This document shows, one piece after another, positions 7,564 to 16,940 of a stretch of 64,000 nt of DNA (position 1 is its first letter; each line of letters starts with the position of its first letter). Source of the stretch: Bradyrhizobium sp. BTAi1 (GTDB taxonomy: Bacteria > Pseudomonadota > Alphaproteobacteria > Rhizobiales > Xanthobacteraceae); contig NC_009485.1 of assembly GCF_000015165.1 (NCBI RefSeq), forward strand, positions 1,466,001-1,530,000, in the 5' to 3' direction. Position numbers and translations under genes: made by a program. The notes under the pieces were generated by a model that had not been told where the DNA came from, searched no databases, and saw only the letters and a list, made by a program, of their open reading frames with translations.

Positions 7564-10098
7564 ATGACCCAGGCCGCCCTCGCAATGTCCATCACCGCAA
7601 CCGATCCGGTCGACACCGCCACGGATGCACGACTGAAAGAGTGCATCGACAGCGCCTGCCAGCGCGTCGCGCCGCTATGGCCGCTCAAGCACTTCGTTGC
7701 GGTCAATCCCTTCCTCGGCTTCACCGGCCAGAGCTTCGCCGCGACGGCCGCCACCTTCGAGCGGGTGGTGCGGACGCGGATCTTGATGCCGCGCGCGTTC
7801 TATCGCCAGGCGCTGGACGACGGCCGGATCGACGACGCCGCGCTGGCGCGCGCGCTCGACATTCACCCCTCGGTCGGGCTCGGCGTCGAGCAGCTCAAGC
7901 AGCAGGCGCGGGCCACGGCAGCTCCGTCGTCGCCCCCGGCAGTCGTCGCGACCGTCGCCGAGGTGCTTGACCGGCTCGCCGAAGGCGATCGCTATGTCTC
8001 GCTGGTCGCGTTCATGATCGACGAGATCTCGGCGTTCTGCGCCGGCTATTTCGACGAGGGCCAGGCGAGCTGGCCAAGCCCGGTGCGCAGTCTGAAGCCC
8101 TACGCCGCCTGGCGTAGGCTGGCCGCCTACGATCGCAATCCCGAGGTCATGGGCCTCACGGGATTCCGGAACGCCATCGCCGAGCTGCCCGCCGATCCGG
8201 TGCAGGCGATCGGCCTCATCATCACCCGGCTCGGCATTCCCGAGCGGGCGGTTGAGGACTATCTGGTGCGGGCGCTGTTCGACATCGGCGGCTGGTCGGC
8301 CTATGCGCGCTACATCGGCTGGAGCGCCGAACGCGATGGCCAGCGCGACGACACGCTCGTCGAGCTGCTGGCGATCCGGCTTGCCTGGGGCTATGCGCTG
8401 TTCCAGGCCCGCACCGACGCCGCGTTCAAGATCGCCTGGGCGCAGGCGATGGAGGAGGCGGCGAAGCTGCCGGATGATCAACGGCTCGACGATACGCCGG
8501 AGCTCGCCGTCGATCTCGTCCTGCACGAGGCCTATGAAATCGCCATTCGCAACCAGCTGATCGCCAGGCTCGCCGGCCACGGCACGGGTGCGGCGGTGGC
8601 GCGGCTGCCCGCGCGTCCTCCGGTGCAGGCCGCGTTCTGCATCGACGTGCGGTCGGAGATCTTCCGGCGGGCGCTGGAGACGGCCTATCCGGAGGCCGAG
8701 ACGATCGGCTTCGCCGGATTCTTCGGCTTCCCGATTGAATATGTCCCGATCGGCCACACCAGAGGCGGCGCGCAATGCCCGGTGCTGCTCAAGCCCGCCT
8801 TCATCGTCTGCGAGGCCGTCAAAGACGCCGATGATGTCGAGCAGGCCGAGGTGCTCGGCCTGCGACTGCTGCGGCGGCGGGCGGCCAAGGCGTGGAAGTC
8901 GTTCAAGGTCTCGGCGGTGTCGTCGTTCTCCTTCGTCGAGACCGCCGGCCTCGGCTTCGCCGCCAAGATCGCGACCGACAGCGCCGGCGTGACCCGCCCG
9001 GTGCCGTCGCCCGTCGTCGACGGTCTCGACCCGGAGATCGCCGCGCGGGTGATGCCGCGGCTGGCCCCGGGCGAACTCGGCGGGCGCGTCACCGGCTTCA
9101 ATGACGTGCAGCGCGTGGCGATGGCGGAGGCGGCGCTGAAGGCGATGTCGCTGACCGGGCCGTTCGCGCGGCTGGTGCTGCTGGCTGGCCATGGCAGCAC
9201 CACGGTCAACAACCCGCACGCCTCGGGGCTCGACTGTGGCGCCTGCGGCGGCCACACCGGCGAGGCCAATGCGCGCGTCGCGGCCGCCGTCCTCAACGAT
9301 CCGCGCGTCCGTGACGGCTTGCGCGCCAAGGGAATCGACATCCCCGCGGATTGCTGGTTCCTCGGCGCGCTGCATGACACGACCACCGATGCCGTGACCG
9401 TGTTCGACGAGGACGACGTTCCCGCCGCTCTCGCGCAGGACTTGGCGCGGTTGAAGGCCCGACTCGCCGATGCCGCGCGGCTGGCGCGGCTCGAGCGCAG
9501 CGCGCTGCTCGGCATTCCAGACAAATCCGCGGTCGATGCCGCCGTGATCGCGCGCAGCCGCGACTGGTCGCAGGTGCGGCCGGAATGGGGGCTCGCCGGC
9601 AATTGCGCCTTCATCGCCGCGCCGCGCAGCTTCACCCGCGGGCTCGACCTCGGCGGTCGCGCGTTCCTGCACTCCTATGAGGCCGAGCGCGACGACGGCC
9701 ATCGCACGCTGGAGCTGATCATGACGGCGCCGATGGTGGTCGCGAACTGGATCAATCTGCAATATTTCGGCTCGACGGTGAACAATGCGGCCTTCGGCAG
9801 CGGCAACAAGGTGCTGCACAACATCGTCGGTCAGCTCGGCGTGCTCGAAGGCAATGCCGGCGACCTCAGGGTCGGTTTGCCCTGGCAATCGGTGCATGAC
9901 GGCACGCGCCTCGTCCACGAGCCGGTTCGGTTGAACGTCTTCATCGCCGCGCCCGAGAGTGCGATGGACGAGATCATGCAGCGTCAGCCAGGCGTGCGCG
10001 ACCTCGTCGTCAATGGCTGGGTGATGCTGCATTCCCTCGGCGATCACGGCACGACCATCCGCCGCTGCGTCAGCCCCGGCGTGTGGATCGCTGCGTGA
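7564..10098 (+). CDS. dabA: Inorganic carbon uptake subunit DabA (DUF2309)
   Basis: An 844-residue soluble or peripheral subunit of the DAB complex. The beta-carbonic-anhydrase-like zinc site is visible: C359 and D361 in AFCIDVRSE, H543 in LLAGHGS, and C558 in GLDCGACGGHTGE. All four residue types known to matter in characterised DabA proteins are present, so it should be active. It lies 33 bases after dabB with no terminator between, so one operon is likely, controlled by the divergent LysR gene. The product would catalyse energy-coupled CO2 to bicarbonate conversion inside the cell, useful to an autotrophic or anaplerotic CO2 fixer. Confidence 0.92.
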   Translation: MTQAALAMSITATDPVDTATDARLKECIDSACQRVAPLWPLKHFVAVNPFLGFTGQSFAATAATFERVVRTRILMPRAFYRQALDDGRIDDAALARALDIHPSVGLGVEQLKQQARATAAPSSPPAVVATVAEVLDRLAEGDRYVSLVAFMIDEISAFCAGYFDEGQASWPSPVRSLKPYAAWRRLAAYDRNPEVMGLTGFRNAIAELPADPVQAIGLIITRLGIPERAVEDYLVRALFDIGGWSAYARYIGWSAERDGQRDDTLVELLAIRLAWGYALFQARTDAAFKIAWAQAMEEAAKLPDDQRLDDTPELAVDLVLHEAYEIAIRNQLIARLAGHGTGAAVARLPARPPVQAAFCIDVRSEIFRRALETAYPEAETIGFAGFFGFPIEYVPIGHTRGGAQCPVLLKPAFIVCEAVKDADDVEQAEVLGLRLLRRRAAKAWKSFKVSAVSSFSFVETAGLGFAAKIATDSAGVTRPVPSPVVDGLDPEIAARVMPRLAPGELGGRVTGFNDVQRVAMAEAALKAMSLTGPFARLVLLAGHGSTTVNNPHASGLDCGACGGHTGEANARVAAAVLNDPRVRDGLRAKGIDIPADCWFLGALHDTTTDAVTVFDEDDVPAALAQDLARLKARLADAARLARLERSALLGIPDKSAVDAAVIARSRDWSQVRPEWGLAGNCAFIAAPRSFTRGLDLGGRAFLHSYEAERDDGHRTLELIMTAPMVVANWINLQYFGSTVNNAAFGSGNKVLHNIVGQLGVLEGNAGDLRVGLPWQSVHDGTRLVHEPVRLNVFIAAPESAMDEIMQRQPGVRDLVVNGWVMLHSLGDHGTTIRRCVSPGVWIAA

Positions 10099-10105
10099 GA
10101 CCGCC

Positions 10106-10135
10106 GGCGCGTCTGGCGATGAAGCCGGACGCGCC
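10106..10135. terminator. Hairpin between convergent dabA and cytochrome genes
   Basis: GGCGCGTCTGGC (10106-10117) and GCCGGACGCGCC (10124-10135) form a 12-bp stem (one G-T pair) with a GATGAA loop. It sits 8 bases after the dabA stop and 13 bases before the stop of the convergent cytochrome gene, so it probably ends both transcripts. It lacks a clear T-run. Confidence 0.55.
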
Positions 10136-10147
10136 TGCGGTGTGGCC

Positions 10148-12955
10148 TCAGAGCGTCTTGAGATACTCGATGAGGTCCCAGCGCTCCTCCTCGGAGAAGG
10201 CGCCGCCGATGATGCCGTTGGGATAGTCCTTGTTGGGCCGCGCGGGACCCTCGAAGGAATGACCGAGGGTGCTGTTGCCCTTGATCGGCTTGCCGCTGGC
10301 GTCTTTGGTTGCGAACAGCGTCTGGCCAACCTTGCACGACGTCTCGCCGCCCGCCGGGACCGCGAAGCCGACCTGTTTCGGGTCGTAGTCCCGGGCGCCC
10401 TGGCAGAACGAGGTCGGTCGCTCGGCGGCCGGCGTCAACAGCCAGTACAGCGACGGCACCGAGCCGTTATGCAGATAGGGCGCGGTCGCCCAGACGCCGT
10501 TGAGCGGCCGGGCCCGATAGGTGTTGCCAGCCGGATTGGGGCAGTTCTTGCGATCGCCCCACAGCGCCGCCTGCTCGGCCGCGGAGAGCTTGCGGTCCTC
10601 CATCCATTTGTCGCTCGCCTTCTGCACGACAGCCATCAGCGCCAGCGCATAGGACATCTCGGTGGTCGAGCCCTGGGGCAGGCCGCAGCCCTTCAGGTCC
10701 TTGGCCGGGTCGACGTCGAGGAAGCCGGGCACCTTGACCTTGCGATTGGCGAGGATACTGGCCTGGCCGGGATCGGTCTGCATCACCTCGACCGGCTTCT
10801 GGACCAGGTCGAGGATCGGTCCCTTCGCGTTCCAGCCCTTGCTCTCCCAATCGTCCCGCGGCTTGATCTTCCAGAAGCTCTTGTCCGGATAGGTCTTGTC
10901 GAAGACGGGGTCGGCCACCGGACCGAGATGGCACTCGACGCAGATCGTCGCATAGAGCTTGCGGCCGTTCTCGACGCGCGCTGTCTTGATCTTCCAGGCC
11001 TCGTCGTCGGGGAACAGCTTCTCCGGCCATTTCGGCGACGTCAGACCGCCGAATGCAGGCGTCGTGGTGGCGAACGGGTCGGGGCCGCGCAGCATGTCCT
11101 CGATGTGCAGCAGGTTTTCGACCGCCATCGACGAGCGCCAGAGTCGGTTGCTCGCCGGCTCGGGCGAAAAGTTGATTTCCGCAGACACGCCCAGCGCCTC
11201 GCCGGCATTGCGGATCAAAGGCTGCGCGATCGAGCCGTCATACTGAGCCCAGGAAAACCAGGGCACGGTCCAGATCGGCGGATAGGAGACCGGCGCGTCA
11301 ATGGCCTCTTGATTGCCGAGCATGTTCGGCAGTCCGCTGATCGCCATGTCGAGATAGAAGACCTGGTTGCCGATGCGGTTCAGTGCATCGAGCCGGCCGA
11401 AGCCCTCCATGGTCTCGGTCTGTCCCTTGGCCGCGATGGCAGTCTGGTAGTTCTTGGCCTGCATCGTGAGGGCGAAGTCGGTGGCAGCCTTCAGCCCCTT
11501 CTTCAAGGTCTCGCGTTCGGCGTCGGTCGCGTTGGGCCCGAGCACCCGGTCGGCGAAGCGCGAGAAGCGACCGGGCACATATTGCGTGAAGAGCATCGCA
11601 AAGCCCATCGCCTCTTCGAGCTTGCGCAGGTCGACCATGCCGGGGCCGCCGTCGAAGCGGACGCTCACGCCCTTGTAGTGGATGCTGCCGGTGTGACAGG
11701 CCGCGCAGGTCAGGCCGATCTTGTCGGGCTCGGGCGCGCCGTTCGCCGGATTGGTGACGCCGCTGAGCCGCGCAAAGCCGACCGGCAAACCGCCTTCATT
11801 GCCGGCTGGGGTCGGCTTCAGCCCGGCCGGAAGCGCGGGGGCGATGTCGGTCTTGGCGGTCGCGTTGGGGCCGTAGCCGAACGGCTGCAGCGCGCTGGGC
11901 TCGCCGTCGACGCTTTTCGGGCTCGGGATGAAGCCGAAGCGTTCGAGATAGGCGGTATCGGAGATCAGGCCAGGCGTACCGAACAGCGACAGATAAGGCT
12001 GCTCCATCGCCATGAACCAATTGTAGGGGATCGGGAAGGTCGCGGTGCCCTGGGTCACGTGATGGAACCAATGCCGGTCCTTGGTGGTCCAGCCCTGGTC
12101 GAGCCAGTAGGCCGCCTGGGTCGGCTGGGTCTGGGGCAGGGCCGGTGGGATCAGGGCGGCAGCCTTCGCCGGCAGCACCGCGCTCAGCCTGTCGCTGACC
12201 GCGTCGGGAGCGGCGACCCACGCCAGGAACAGCACGACGGCTGCGGCGATGGCTCCGCCGAGCAGTGCCTTGCCGATCCGCATGATGATGTTGGCGGGCT
12301 GCGGCTTAGCGGTCAGACGTGCCACGATGCGCTGCGGAAGGCGACGCTCGACGAACAGGGTGCGGACCTCGGCAACCGACAGATAGCGGTTGTCGCCGTC
12401 GCCCTTGCCGATCACGCGCAGCAGCACCGGCCATTCGCCCTGCATCAACAGGGGATAGTACCAGCGCGCTTTGTCGCCGTCGCGCTTCAGATTGGCCTTC
12501 ATGAAGGTCTGGATCTGCGCCGCGTTCAGGCCGCGCTCGGTGCCGCCATTGGGATCGGGATAGTCGCTGCCGAAACTCGCAAACCGGTCGATCTCCGCGG
12601 GGTGAACATCTGCCTTTGCATCGAGGATGCGCGAGCCGCCGCCATGCTTGTCGAGTGGCCCGTTGCGCAACTCGTCGAGATCGGCGCCGGAGAACAGGCT
12701 TTTCAGCAGGCGCAGCGGCGACAGACCATTGGCGATCAGCGCGACTCCGAACGTCTCGATCCCGACGATACGCTTCTTGAATCCCGTCTCGCCGCTCGCC
12801 GCCTCGATCCGGGCGGAGATCGTCTTGAGCGGCACGGTGTGGCCATCCACAAAGCCGCCAGCCACGAGGGCCCGGAGAAAAGGACAGGGATTGTCGGGCG
12901 ACACCGGAATCTGTCCCGGCAGGGCGTCACGGACGCGGGCGCGATCTTTTTGCAT
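10148..12955 (-). CDS. Large membrane-anchored di-heme cytochrome c (RoxA/CcpA-like)
   Basis: A 935-residue protein with two c-type heme motifs, CAACH (C417-H421) and CVECH (C672-H676). The C-terminal APYLHNGSVPSLYWLLTP segment is typical of the RoxA/di-heme peroxidase-like cytochrome family. An N-terminal part of about 225 residues with no heme motif precedes one membrane helix (about 228-247, ALLGGAIAAAVVLFLAWVA), which would place the heme part in the periplasm. The family usually starts at a signal peptide, so the extra cytoplasmic domain is unusual. Substrate is unknown: peroxide reduction or oxidative cleavage of a polymer are both possible. It is convergent with dabA. Confidence 0.8.
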   Translation of the reverse strand: MQKDRARVRDALPGQIPVSPDNPCPFLRALVAGGFVDGHTVPLKTISARIEAASGETGFKKRIVGIETFGVALIANGLSPLRLLKSLFSGADLDELRNGPLDKHGGGSRILDAKADVHPAEIDRFASFGSDYPDPNGGTERGLNAAQIQTFMKANLKRDGDKARWYYPLLMQGEWPVLLRVIGKGDGDNRYLSVAEVRTLFVERRLPQRIVARLTAKPQPANIIMRIGKALLGGAIAAAVVLFLAWVAAPDAVSDRLSAVLPAKAAALIPPALPQTQPTQAAYWLDQGWTTKDRHWFHHVTQGTATFPIPYNWFMAMEQPYLSLFGTPGLISDTAYLERFGFIPSPKSVDGEPSALQPFGYGPNATAKTDIAPALPAGLKPTPAGNEGGLPVGFARLSGVTNPANGAPEPDKIGLTCAACHTGSIHYKGVSVRFDGGPGMVDLRKLEEAMGFAMLFTQYVPGRFSRFADRVLGPNATDAERETLKKGLKAATDFALTMQAKNYQTAIAAKGQTETMEGFGRLDALNRIGNQVFYLDMAISGLPNMLGNQEAIDAPVSYPPIWTVPWFSWAQYDGSIAQPLIRNAGEALGVSAEINFSPEPASNRLWRSSMAVENLLHIEDMLRGPDPFATTTPAFGGLTSPKWPEKLFPDDEAWKIKTARVENGRKLYATICVECHLGPVADPVFDKTYPDKSFWKIKPRDDWESKGWNAKGPILDLVQKPVEVMQTDPGQASILANRKVKVPGFLDVDPAKDLKGCGLPQGSTTEMSYALALMAVVQKASDKWMEDRKLSAAEQAALWGDRKNCPNPAGNTYRARPLNGVWATAPYLHNGSVPSLYWLLTPAAERPTSFCQGARDYDPKQVGFAVPAGGETSCKVGQTLFATKDASGKPIKGNSTLGHSFEGPARPNKDYPNGIIGGAFSEEERWDLIEYLKTL

Positions 12956-13118
12956 CGAATGACATCCTTGGAATGCAGCGAGTCATGAAAACGAAACGAC
13001 GGAAACGGAAATGTCGCTTGAAGACCGGCGCGGAAGCGCGGACCAAGCGACGCATTCTCAACGCTACAATGCAATCATGAATGATGGCGTAACTTGCAGT
13101 CGTGTCAACTACAGGTCG

Positions 13119-14930
13119 TCAGCCGTGCGTCGACTGCGCGCTGCCCGTGCCGAATTTCGCCTTGGTCTCTATCAAGGTCAGCTTCGTCAGGGGGATGCCA
13201 GCCTTCACGAGCCCGTCGCGGTAATGCGCGATGTCGGCCGGATTGCGCCAGCGCAGATTGCTTATCAGCCGTTCGACGGTCATCCAGGGATAAGCGCGCA
13301 GGAAGCCTGTGACTGCGTCAGCGGCCTCCGCCGTCCGGTCGAGCTGAGCCAGGGCGGCGGCCTGGATCGAAAGGCACTGCAGGTGGTTGGGATTCTGGTA
13401 GTGCGACTCGCGTGCCCAGGACAGCGCCGCGTCGTATTGTCCGAGCAGATAATGGCTGAAGGCGCTCAACACCGACCATTGATAACGCGGATCACTGTTG
13501 CCGCGCTGGGCGGCGACCGAGAACAGGTCGATGGCTTCGCGATGATTGCCTTTCACGAAGTGACAGACGCCGAGCACGCCACGGGCACCCATGTCATAGG
13601 AGTTCAGCCGCAACGCCTTTTCGGCAGCCTCGGTGCCGGCCTCCACATGACCCTGCATGGCATGGACGTAAGCCAGCAACGAGTAGGAGAAGGACGCCCG
13701 CGGATCAAGACGAACGCTGGCTTCGGCCAGCGCCATGGCCTCGTCCCACAATTCGCGCGTGTTCCTGATCCAGCCGAAGTGGATGCCCTGCAGCAGGATC
13801 GTTCCCAGATAAGCATGGGCGATCGCGAGCCCCGGGTCGAGGGCAATGGCTTCGCGAAACAGGGCGATCGAGCGCTCGTAATCCGATTTTGTGGGCCGAT
13901 AATAATGCGAAAGCCCACGCAGGAACCGGTCCCAGGCGGTGAGATCGGTGTTGAGGAGGCGAACCGGCACCGAGGCCTCGGCGCGGTAGATCTCCGGAAT
14001 CAGCGCGGTGCACAGGTTGGCGGTGATGTCGTCCTGCACCGCGAACAGATCGCCGATGTTGCGGTCATAGCGCCCGACCCACAGCTGCTCCCCGCTTTCC
14101 GGCGTGATTAACTCCGCGTTGACCCTGACCTTGCTGCCGGCACGCCGGACGGACCCCTGGATCAGGTAGGTCGCGTCGATCTCCCTGGCGATCAGGCGGG
14201 CGCTCAGCCCCGCCTTCTTGAACACGAAGGTGGAGTTCCGGCTGAGCACCCGGAAGAAGGATTGCAGTGACAGCGCGTGGATCAGGTCTTCGGCCAGGCC
14301 GTCGGAGAAGTAATCGTCGCTCTCGTCGCTCAGATTGACGAAGGGGAGCACGCCGACAATGGCCGTTCGATATTGTGGCGGCAGCCCGGAGGTCGAGCGA
14401 GGTTCCCGCCCCTTGTCTGCCCCCGGGGCCCAGGTCCAGACGTGGATCGTTTCCTCGATATTCTTGAAGCGGAACGGGCCGCCGTCGACGAACACGACCT
14501 TGAGGTGCTTGCTGGCTTCCAGATAGGCTTTCTCGGAAACCGCAATTCCTCCCGGCTGGGCCGCCGCCTCCAGGCGCACGGCTGTGTTGACCCCGTCGCC
14601 GAACACTTCGCCTTCGTCGACGATGATGTCGCCCATGTTCACGCCGATCCGGAACTGCATGACCCGGTCGGCCGGCAGGTGAGAGTTTCGCTCGGCCATC
14701 AGCTGCTGCATTTCGACCGCAGCTTCGATGGCGCCGACGACGCTCGGAAATTCCACCAGAAATCCGTCGCCCGTGCTTTTAACCACACGGCCGCCATGAT
14801 TGAGAACAATCGGATGAATGGCGCTGCGATGGGCTTTGAAGGCGGCGTGGGTTCCGGCCTCGTCGGCGCCCATCATCCGCGCATAACCGGCCACATCGGC
14901 ACAGACAATGGCGGCCAGTCGTCTCTCCAT
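13119..14930 (-). CDS. Class III adenylate cyclase with TPR domain (paralog 1)
   Basis: 603 residues. The N-terminal class III nucleotide cyclase domain runs to about residue 175, with metal-binding aspartates in VCADVAGY (D12) and KSTGDGF (D55) and the VFGDGVNTAVRLEAAAQPGGIAVSE segment. It is followed by a FVNLSDESDDYFSDGLAEDLIHAL domain (TolB-N-like) and C-terminal TPRs. The product would make cAMP in the cytoplasm under control of the sensory and TPR parts. It is the downstream copy of a tandem pair with 15045-16790, which matches it domain for domain. The 114 bases between the two show no obvious terminator, so they may be cotranscribed. Confidence 0.9.
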   Translation of the reverse strand: MERRLAAIVCADVAGYARMMGADEAGTHAAFKAHRSAIHPIVLNHGGRVVKSTGDGFLVEFPSVVGAIEAAVEMQQLMAERNSHLPADRVMQFRIGVNMGDIIVDEGEVFGDGVNTAVRLEAAAQPGGIAVSEKAYLEASKHLKVVFVDGGPFRFKNIEETIHVWTWAPGADKGREPRSTSGLPPQYRTAIVGVLPFVNLSDESDDYFSDGLAEDLIHALSLQSFFRVLSRNSTFVFKKAGLSARLIAREIDATYLIQGSVRRAGSKVRVNAELITPESGEQLWVGRYDRNIGDLFAVQDDITANLCTALIPEIYRAEASVPVRLLNTDLTAWDRFLRGLSHYYRPTKSDYERSIALFREAIALDPGLAIAHAYLGTILLQGIHFGWIRNTRELWDEAMALAEASVRLDPRASFSYSLLAYVHAMQGHVEAGTEAAEKALRLNSYDMGARGVLGVCHFVKGNHREAIDLFSVAAQRGNSDPRYQWSVLSAFSHYLLGQYDAALSWARESHYQNPNHLQCLSIQAAALAQLDRTAEAADAVTGFLRAYPWMTVERLISNLRWRNPADIAHYRDGLVKAGIPLTKLTLIETKAKFGTGSAQSTHG

Positions 14931-15044
14931 TGCTTCCTCGCTCTCACCTTGGGCGATACCACGACATTCCTACTGAAATCCATGATTTTGGGTCAAAAAT
15001 CCGCAGGACATATGGCCGCGCAGCCGCGCGGCTCGCAATTAGAC

Positions 15045-16790
15045 CTATTTCAAGCCTGCCTTCATCAGCCCGTCGCGATAATGGGCGATATCGCGCTGGT
15101 TTTTCCAGCGAATATTCTTCATGTGGCGGTCCAGCGTCAGCCAGGGGTAGCGCTCGCCCAGGACGCCGATGGCCTGACGCGCCTGGTCGGTCTCGCCCAG
15201 CTGTGCCAAGGTCGCAGCCCGAATTGTCAGCGCCTGGAGATGATTCGGGTAGAGGAACAGCTCCTCGCGGGCCCAGGACAGCGCCGCCTCGTAGCGGTCG
15301 AGCAGGTAATGGCTGTAAGCGTTCAGCGCCGGCCATTGATAGCGGGGATCGCTGTTGCCGCGTTGGGCGGCGACGGAGAACAGCTCGATCGCCTTTTGAT
15401 GCTCGCCGATGACCATGTGGCAGAGGCCGAGAACCCCTCGAGCGCCGCTGTCATAGGCGTTCAGCTCGGTGGCCTTGCGGGCGGCCTTCAGGCCCTCGTC
15501 ATGGGCGCCCTCCATCGCATGAATGAAAGCCAGAATGGCGTAGGAAAAGGACGAGCGCGGGTCGAGCCGCACGCCGGACAGCGCCAGAGCCAGGGCCTCG
15601 TTCCAGAGCTCGCGCGATCCCTTGATCCAGCCAAAGCTGATTCCCTGCATCAGGATGGTCGCAAGATAGGCATGCGCGATGCCCAGCGTCGGATCGAGCG
15701 CAATGGCTTCGCGAAACAGCGCGATCGATCTCTCATAATCGGTCTTGGTAGGACGATAATAGTGCGACAGGCCTCTCAGGAAGCGATCCCATGCCGTCGC
15801 ATCCGTCGTCTGCGACCGGGTCGGCACGGACGCCTCCGCGCGATAAATCTCAGGCATCAGCGCGGCGCACAGGCTGGTGGTGATCTCGTCTTGCAGCGTG
15901 AACAGGTCGCCCATGTCGCGGTCGTAACGGCCGGTCCACAGCTGCTCGCCCGTCTCTGGCGCGATCAGTTTCGCCGTCACGCGGATCTTGGCATCGGAGC
16001 GACGGACTGTGCCTTGGATCAGATAGGTGGCGTCGATCTCGCGGGCGATCAGGCGAGGGCTGAGCCCGCGGTCGCGGAACGCGAAGGTCGAGGTGCGGCT
16101 GAGGACGCGAAAGAAGGATTGCAGCGACAGCGCGTGAATGAGGTCGTCGGCCAGCCCATCGGCGAGATATTCGTCGGCGGCGTCGGCGAGGTTCACGAAG
16201 GGCAGAACGCCGACAATGGCTGTCCGATAGTTCAGTGAGCCGGAACTGCCTCGGGAGCCATCCTGCTTGCCCGTCTCGCCCCCCGCCGTCCAGGTCCACA
16301 CCTGCATCGGTTCTTCAATGGTTTTGAGGCGGACGACGCCGGAATCAGTGAGGCTGACAGAGAGATGCTTGCTGGCCTCATCATGGGCCCTGGCAGAAAC
16401 CGCGACGCCGCCGGGCGGCGCGACGGCCTCCAGGCGGACAGCAATGTTGACGCCTTCTCCGAACACCTCCTCCTCGTCGATGATCACCTCGCCAATGTGG
16501 ATGCCGACGCGGAAGCGCATGTTGCGTTCCGCCGGCAGGTCGGCGTTGCGGTCGGCCATCAGGGACTGCATGTCGAGGCCGAATTGAACGGCATCGACGA
16601 CGCTTGCGAATTCGAGCAGGAAGCCGTCGCCGGTGTGTTTGACGATGCGTCCGGCGTGGTTGAGGATCAGGGGGTGGATGGCGGCGCGGTGGGCCTTGAA
16701 GGCGGCATGGGTGCCGGCCTCGTCAATTCCCATCATCCGCGAGTAGCCGGCGACGTCAGCGCAAACGATGGCGGCCAGGCGTCTATCCAT
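15045..16790 (-). CDS. Class III adenylate cyclase with TPR domain (paralog 2)
   Basis: 581 residues starting at the ATG at 16790 (MDRRLAAIVCADVAGYSRMMG), which aligns with the start of the neighbouring paralog. A longer in-frame start at 16901 has no paralogous counterpart. It has the same order: cyclase domain with both catalytic aspartates, TolB-N-like FVNLADAADEYLADGLADDLIHALSLQSFFRVLSRTSTF segment, and TPRs with a near-identical GLSHYYRPTKTDYERSIALFREAIALDP repeat. The high similarity over the whole length indicates a local gene duplication. It is divergent from the LysE gene. Confidence 0.9.
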   Translation of the reverse strand: MDRRLAAIVCADVAGYSRMMGIDEAGTHAAFKAHRAAIHPLILNHAGRIVKHTGDGFLLEFASVVDAVQFGLDMQSLMADRNADLPAERNMRFRVGIHIGEVIIDEEEVFGEGVNIAVRLEAVAPPGGVAVSARAHDEASKHLSVSLTDSGVVRLKTIEEPMQVWTWTAGGETGKQDGSRGSSGSLNYRTAIVGVLPFVNLADAADEYLADGLADDLIHALSLQSFFRVLSRTSTFAFRDRGLSPRLIAREIDATYLIQGTVRRSDAKIRVTAKLIAPETGEQLWTGRYDRDMGDLFTLQDEITTSLCAALMPEIYRAEASVPTRSQTTDATAWDRFLRGLSHYYRPTKTDYERSIALFREAIALDPTLGIAHAYLATILMQGISFGWIKGSRELWNEALALALSGVRLDPRSSFSYAILAFIHAMEGAHDEGLKAARKATELNAYDSGARGVLGLCHMVIGEHQKAIELFSVAAQRGNSDPRYQWPALNAYSHYLLDRYEAALSWAREELFLYPNHLQALTIRAATLAQLGETDQARQAIGVLGERYPWLTLDRHMKNIRWKNQRDIAHYRDGLMKAGLK

Positions 16791-16940
16791 CACGTCGTGC
16801 TCCCGCCTCGCGCATACCACGCCAGGTGCGGCCAAATCCATTTCTTTTCCGGGGGCAATGACGCCAGCTTGAACGATCACCTCGAAAACAGCAATGATCA
16901 TTCAGTCTCGGTGAGACAAACTGTTAGGAAATGTTCAACC

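Noticed and set aside
7675-10329. An 884-residue minus-strand open frame covering dabA
   Set aside because: Its composition is Arg/His/Asp-rich antisense of a high-GC gene; dabA on the other strand has all catalytic motifs.
10142-12988. A 948-residue plus-strand open frame opposite the di-heme cytochrome
   Set aside because: It is an antisense shadow; the minus strand carries two CxxCH motifs and a family match.
16365-16940. A long open frame upstream of and in frame with the LysE exporter, apparently extending it to 405 residues
   Set aside because: The upstream part is the antisense shadow of the adenylate cyclase gene, has no relation to LysE proteins, and the family signature begins about 15 residues after the ATG at 16941.
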